NCBI RefSeq assembly: GCF_905207935.1
Contig: NZ_CAJLNI010000080.1
Span: 1-8,818, forward strand
DNA length: 8,818 nucleotides
Reading direction: 5' to 3'
Origin: an uncultured Haemophilus sp.
Lineage (GTDB): Bacteria > Pseudomonadota > Gammaproteobacteria > Enterobacterales > Pasteurellaceae
The notes under the pieces are model-generated. The model had not been told where the DNA came from, made no database searches, and saw only the letters and a list, made by a program, of their open reading frames with translations. The translations under genes and the position numbers were made by a program. Below, piece after piece: positions 5,861-8,818 of this stretch; position 1 is the first letter of the stretch, and each line of letters begins with the position of its first letter.

Positions 5861-6703
5861 TTAGAAATCAACCGCACTTTTAAGTTTTTTCAGTGCGTTT
5901 GCTTCAAGCTGACGAATACGTTCTGCAGACACATTATATTTTGCTGCAAGATCGTGAAGGGTGGCTTTCTCATCATCTAACCAACGTGCTTTGATAATAT
6001 CTTGGCTACGTTCGTCAAGATTGGCTAAGGCTGTACCTAACTTTTCTGTTGCTTGTTCTTCAAAGTTTTCGCTTTCAAGTTCTGCCGCAAAGTTTGAGCT
6101 TTTATCTTCTAAATATAAAGAAGGTACATAAGCCTCATCATCATCGTCTGTTGGCAAATCAAAGCCGACATCAGCCCCTGTCATACGGGATTCCATTTCG
6201 ATGACATCTTCTTTTGACACGCCAAGCTCATTCGCCACCATATCCACTTCGTTTTCATTGAACCAACCTAAACGTTGTTTAGTTTTACGTAGGTTAAAGA
6301 ACAATTTACGTTGTGCTTTTGTGGTCGCGACTTTCACAATACGCCAGTTGCGAAGGACATATTCATGGATTTCAGCTTTGATCCAATGCACCGCAAAAGA
6401 TACAAGGCGAACACCCACTTCCGGATTAAAACGTTTTACCGCTTTCATTAATCCGATATTACCTTCTTGAATTAAATCTGCTTGCGGTAACCCATAACCT
6501 GAATAACCACGCGCGACATGAATAACAAAACGTAAGTGTGATAAAACTAACTTTTTCGCTGCTTCAATATCACCGTCATAATACAAACGTTCTGCTAAGC
6601 TTTTTTCTTCCTCTGCAGTCAGCATCGGATATTCGTTTGCTGCTCGAATATAACCTTCGATGCTACCTTGAGGTACTAACATCATTTGAGTTTCTTTATT
6701 CAT
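5861..6703 (-). CDS. rpoH: RNA polymerase sigma-32 (heat-shock) factor
   Basis: Sigma factor that directs RNA polymerase to heat-shock promoters. The protein of 280 residues starts MNKETQMMLVPQGSIEGYIR. Region 2 is clear (RFVIHVARGYSGYGLPQADL through FAVHWIKAEIHEYVLRNWR, about 58-121). The RpoH-specific box QRKLFFNLRK is at 131-140. Region 4 holds the helix-turn-helix ending ERIRQLEANALKKLK (261-275). The ATG at 6703 is chosen because GAGGAG lies just before it. An in-frame ATG at 6742 would add 13 residues (MSRGVAPHAVRRR) that look like translated leader and has no ribosome binding site. The 3' end holds an uptake signal. It has its own promoter, and read-through from the murB cluster is also possible. 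Confidence 0.97.
   Translation of the reverse strand: MNKETQMMLVPQGSIEGYIRAANEYPMLTAEEEKSLAERLYYDGDIEAAKKLVLSHLRFVIHVARGYSGYGLPQADLIQEGNIGLMKAVKRFNPEVGVRLVSFAVHWIKAEIHEYVLRNWRIVKVATTKAQRKLFFNLRKTKQRLGWFNENEVDMVANELGVSKEDVIEMESRMTGADVGFDLPTDDDDEAYVPSLYLEDKSSNFAAELESENFEEQATEKLGTALANLDERSQDIIKARWLDDEKATLHDLAAKYNVSAERIRQLEANALKKLKSAVDF
5871..5879 (-). repeat. DNA uptake signal sequence at the rpoH 3' end
   Basis: Exact AAGTGCGGT on the - strand within the codons for KSAV near the RpoH C-terminus. Confidence 0.9.
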
Positions 6704-6707
6704 TCTT

Positions 6708-6713
6708 CTCCTC
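6708..6713 (-). promoter_or_regulatory. Ribosome binding site of rpoH
   Basis: GAGGAG on the - strand, four bases before the ATG at 6703. It settles the start against the upstream ATG at 6742. Confidence 0.8.
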
Positions 6714-6721
6714 ACAGCATG

Positions 6722-6736
6722 CGGAGCGACGCCCCG
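6722..6736 (-). other. Small GC-rich hairpin in the rpoH leader
   Basis: On the transcript, CGGGGC pairs with GCUCCG (one G-U pair) around a GUC loop. The hairpin ends eight bases before the Shine-Dalgarno, in an otherwise AT-rich leader. It could tune translation, as leader structure does for E. coli rpoH, but that is inference. Confidence 0.45.
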
Positions 6737-6774
6737 ACTCATTACTTATTTGTTATTGTATAACAACTGTTGTC

Positions 6775-6803
6775 ATTATACCTCAATTTGTTTTATTTGA
6801 CAG
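6775..6803 (-). promoter_or_regulatory. Sigma-70-like promoter of rpoH
   Basis: On the - strand a perfect TATAAT (6780-6775) lies 17 bases after CTGTCA (6803-6798), which matches four of six -35 bases. Transcription would start near 6768, leaving a leader of about 65 bases. A dyad, ACAAC-T-GTTGT (6763-6773), covers the start site. Confidence 0.65.
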
Positions 6804-6848
6804 TTTTTAACGATTGAAAGTTCAGATTAATCACTAAAAATTTTCAAA

Positions 6849-7160
6849 TTATTTTAATGGCACAAGCGAATAAATGACATCCTCCGCCGTTACCTTAAAC
6901 AATAAATCAATATTCGGGTGTTTGCCAGGATTTTTCTTCGCATCTTCAACGTGTTCAGCAAACCACTCAATGCCTTGTTGTGCAGAAGTGTGGTCTAATT
7001 TCCCATTAAATTTTTCTGCTAACGCATGATAAAGACGAAGCGAACCTAACTTACCTGGCGCAGCGGGAATATGATGAATCACCGTTTCACCGTTTAATAC
7101 GTCTAAACCTGTTAGATGATCAATGCTTGGTAAAGTCTCTAAAATGTCTTTAAAGTTCAT
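6849..7160 (-). CDS. Small conserved protein, resembles the DUF2322 family
   Basis: A 103-residue soluble protein without signal or membrane segments. It starts MNFKDILETLPSIDHLTGLD and has a helical centre (GKLGSLRLYHALAEKFNG) and a QQGIEWFAEHVEDAKKNPGKHPNID segment. From memory this is like the DUF2322 proteins found in Pasteurellaceae and other Proteobacteria, whose function is unknown; the match could not be searched. AGGAAA (complement of 7167-7172) lies before the start. The start overlaps the stop of the upstream membrane-protein gene by four bases (ATGA), so translation is likely coupled. Base composition looks like the core genes. No clear terminator follows before rpoH. Confidence 0.75.
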   Translation of the reverse strand: MNFKDILETLPSIDHLTGLDVLNGETVIHHIPAAPGKLGSLRLYHALAEKFNGKLDHTSAQQGIEWFAEHVEDAKKNPGKHPNIDLLFKVTAEDVIYSLVPLK

Positions 7161-7771
7161 GATTGCTTTCCTACATACTTTTTAACTGTTATATCATTAT
7201 AATTTACAATGTACCCAAATTTCGATACTTTCCTCTTCACAACTAAAATAATGCTTGGATACGATTGTTGATAAACTATTTTTGAGTTAAATAACTCATC
7301 ACCATATTCTTTTGAGGTTACATAAACATAATATTTTGGCCTTTGTCTATACCCACCTTTTTCGTACTCTAATTTCGTAATAATAACTTCAGAAGTTTTT
7401 TCCTCTCCAAATACTGTTGAGTAACATATCATAAACAGCGGTTCTAGAAAGATAAAAGCTATTACGGGTGGAGTTAATATCAACTCTAATGCTACTCTAA
7501 TCCATGAAAATCTCCCTGTTTTATCTGAGCTATATCGAATGGAAGATTTCAAGGTTCTATATTCATAATAATCATCAGAATTCGACCAAAGAATTATTGG
7601 AATACCAATACAATAAGCAACAAAAATACACCAATATAGGGTACGATTACTATACGAGTGTATATAATGTGTATCAGTAAGATAAATTAATCCCCATAGC
7701 ACCCCGACGAAGAGTGAGAATAAGGTCAAAAGACAAAGTAGCAGCCCTAAATTAGAATATCTTTTAAACAT
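7157..7771 (-). CDS. AT-rich membrane protein of unknown function
   Basis: A 204-residue protein not recognised as a known family. Three hydrophobic segments are seen at about 9-31, 45-63 and 95-118. A polar region rich in Tyr and Lys lies between the second and third (64-94), and a C-terminal soluble part (about 122-204) looks strand-rich and carries an EKGGYRQRPKYYVYV stretch. Composition stands out: about 32% GC by hand count, against about 46% in the adjacent end of murB. It begins three bases after the murB stop and overlaps the next gene by four bases, so it is embedded in the operon. The ribosome binding site is weak, suggesting coupling to murB. Acquisition by transfer is inferred from composition alone. 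Confidence 0.7.
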   Translation of the reverse strand: MFKRYSNLGLLLCLLTLFSLFVGVLWGLIYLTDTHYIHSYSNRTLYWCIFVAYCIGIPIILWSNSDDYYEYRTLKSSIRYSSDKTGRFSWIRVALELILTPPVIAFIFLEPLFMICYSTVFGEEKTSEVIITKLEYEKGGYRQRPKYYVYVTSKEYGDELFNSKIVYQQSYPSIILVVKRKVSKFGYIVNYNDITVKKYVGKQS

Positions 7772-7774
7772 CGC

Positions 7775-8800
7775 TTAAGAAATTACTTGCTCTGAATTTA
7801 CTTCGCCATTCCCCCCCATAAAGCGCACTTCGGGCTGTAAATACACACCAAATTTATCTGCTACGGTTTGACGGATATGATGTGCAAGCTTAACAACATC
7901 CTGTCCCGTAGCATTGCCTTTATTAATGAGCACTAAAGCTTGTTGTTGATGAACGGCCGCGCCACCGATTTGAAAACCTTTTAAATGGCATTGATCGATT
8001 AACCAACCCGCAGCAAGTTTCACAGAGCCATCCGGTTGTGGAAAGTGCGGTAGATTTTCGACCTGTTTTTGGATTTTCACAAATTGTTCTGCACTCACCA
8101 CAGGATTTTTGAAGAAACTGCCCGCATTACCAAATTCTTTTGGATCGGGTAATTTGCTACGGCGAATATGGCACACTTCATCAAACACTTGTTTTGCCGT
8201 TACCGTTTGAGGATCAAAATTCACTAATGAGCCATATTTTAAAATCGGTTGCCAATTTTTCGCTAATTTCAATCCAACAGCCGTTATCACATAACCCTGC
8301 GCATAGCGATGTTTGAAAATACTTTCACGGTAACCAAATTCACATTCGCTCGCCTGCAAACGGAATTGTTCGCCCGTGTTAAGATTCAACACATCCACAT
8401 AATCGCACACATCTTTAAACTCTACGCCATACGCACCGATATTTTGAATTGGTGCGGAGCCGGCACAGCCTGGAATGAGTGCAAGATTTTCTAAACCATT
8501 AATTCTTTGTGAAAGCGACCATTCCACCAACTGATGCCAATTTTCGCCACCATTAACATGCAAATAATGGTAATCGCTATCTTCTGTATGTTGAATACCC
8601 GATAAACGGTTAACAATTACAACACCTTGGAAATCTTCTAAAAACAGCATATTGCTGCCTTGACCTAAAAATAAGACTGGTAGCTTTTCAGCTTTCGCCT
8701 TTTGCCAAGCTTGTTGGATTTGTTCAATCGATGTGGCTTCAATAATTTCACGTGCATTTGCTGGAATATTGAAGGTGTGAAACGGTTGTAAACTTTGCAT
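7775..8800 (-). CDS. murB: UDP-N-acetylenolpyruvoylglucosamine reductase
   Basis: Cytoplasmic flavoenzyme of peptidoglycan synthesis. It reduces the enolpyruvyl group of UDP-GlcNAc-enolpyruvate with NADPH to give UDP-MurNAc. The 341-residue length fits the type I (E. coli-like) form. The FAD-binding part holds FLGQGSNMLF (44-53) and the IPGCAGSAPIQNIGAYG loop (109-125). Catalytic residues are in place: R158 in YRESIFK, Y189, the proton-donor S228 in NAGSFFKNP, and E324 in QPEVRF. AGGAAA (complement of 8805-8810) lies before the ATG at 8800. A run of seven G in the coding strand (7811-7817) lies just after E324. An uptake signal sits inside the gene. It is the first visible gene of the - strand cluster; its promoter is beyond the window. 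Confidence 0.97.
   Translation of the reverse strand: MQSLQPFHTFNIPANAREIIEATSIEQIQQAWQKAKAEKLPVLFLGQGSNMLFLEDFQGVVIVNRLSGIQHTEDSDYHYLHVNGGENWHQLVEWSLSQRINGLENLALIPGCAGSAPIQNIGAYGVEFKDVCDYVDVLNLNTGEQFRLQASECEFGYRESIFKHRYAQGYVITAVGLKLAKNWQPILKYGSLVNFDPQTVTAKQVFDEVCHIRRSKLPDPKEFGNAGSFFKNPVVSAEQFVKIQKQVENLPHFPQPDGSVKLAAGWLIDQCHLKGFQIGGAAVHQQQALVLINKGNATGQDVVKLAHHIRQTVADKFGVYLQPEVRFMGGNGEVNSEQVIS
8043..8051 (+). repeat. DNA uptake signal sequence within murB
   Basis: Exact AAGTGCGGT on the + strand, followed by AGATTTTC, inside the murB coding region. Confidence 0.9.
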
Positions 8801-8818
8801 TAACTTTCCTTAAAAAAA

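Noticed and set aside
6201..6470. 89-codon + strand frame opposite rpoH
   Set aside because: Antisense shadow of the conserved rpoH coding region.
6704..6742. Thirteen extra N-terminal residues on RpoH
   Set aside because: No ribosome site, arginine-rich translation of a leader hairpin, and GAGGAG sits just before the next ATG.
6538..6810. 90-codon + strand frame over the rpoH 5' end and leader
   Set aside because: It covers conserved rpoH codons and its promoter, with no ribosome site.
1..8818. tRNA, rRNA, CRISPR array, insertion sequence or prophage parts
   Set aside because: No spaced repeats, transposase-like proteins, long terminal inverted repeats or tRNA-like folds were seen.

Overview
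The window looks like chromosomal DNA from a Pasteurellaceae bacterium of the Haemophilus influenzae type. The main reason is six exact copies of the 9-base DNA uptake signal sequence AAGTGCGGT (or its complement) in 8.8 kb. Moderate-to-low GC and Haemophilus-like RpoH, MurB, PlsY and FolB proteins agree. The exact species cannot be fixed from this window. H. parainfluenzae, H. haemolyticus and relatives are all possible.

Left part (1-3604, + strand): a compact four-gene operon. It encodes a Tat-type exported substrate-binding protein, an inner-membrane permease, an ATPase and a divergent NnrS-family multi-span membrane protein. The genes are separated by 21 bases or overlap, and the operon ends in a clear hairpin terminator. 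Its promoter lies to the left of the window. The first gene is cut by exactly one base: its ATG has lost its A at the window edge, so the twin-arginine motif is only seen by reading in frame from base 3. The transported substrate is unknown. The link to NnrS, a haem/copper protein family tied to nitric oxide stress, is the most suggestive clue.

Middle (3617-4744): a divergent metal-homeostasis pair. A MerR-family regulator (- strand) faces a short cation diffusion facilitator (+ strand). The shared gap carries a MerR-type promoter with a 19-base spacer and a dyad. The transporter keeps both HxxxD metal sites but lacks the usual cytoplasmic C-terminal domain. The regulator's metal loop has Asp/His where relatives have Cys.

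Right part (4745-8818): core genes. folB (dihydroneopterin aldolase, -) and plsY (glycerol-3-phosphate acyltransferase, +) are divergent. plsY converges on rpoH (heat-shock sigma factor, -) across a bidirectional terminator. Upstream of rpoH is a tight - strand cluster: murB, an AT-rich membrane protein of unknown function, and a 103-residue protein resembling the DUF2322 family. The membrane protein gene is about 32% GC against about 46% in the adjacent end of murB, which suggests insertion from elsewhere. No terminator separates this cluster from rpoH, which nevertheless has its own sigma-70-like promoter.

No RNA genes, insertion sequences or CRISPR arrays were seen, and no gap longer than 300 bases lacks a gene.
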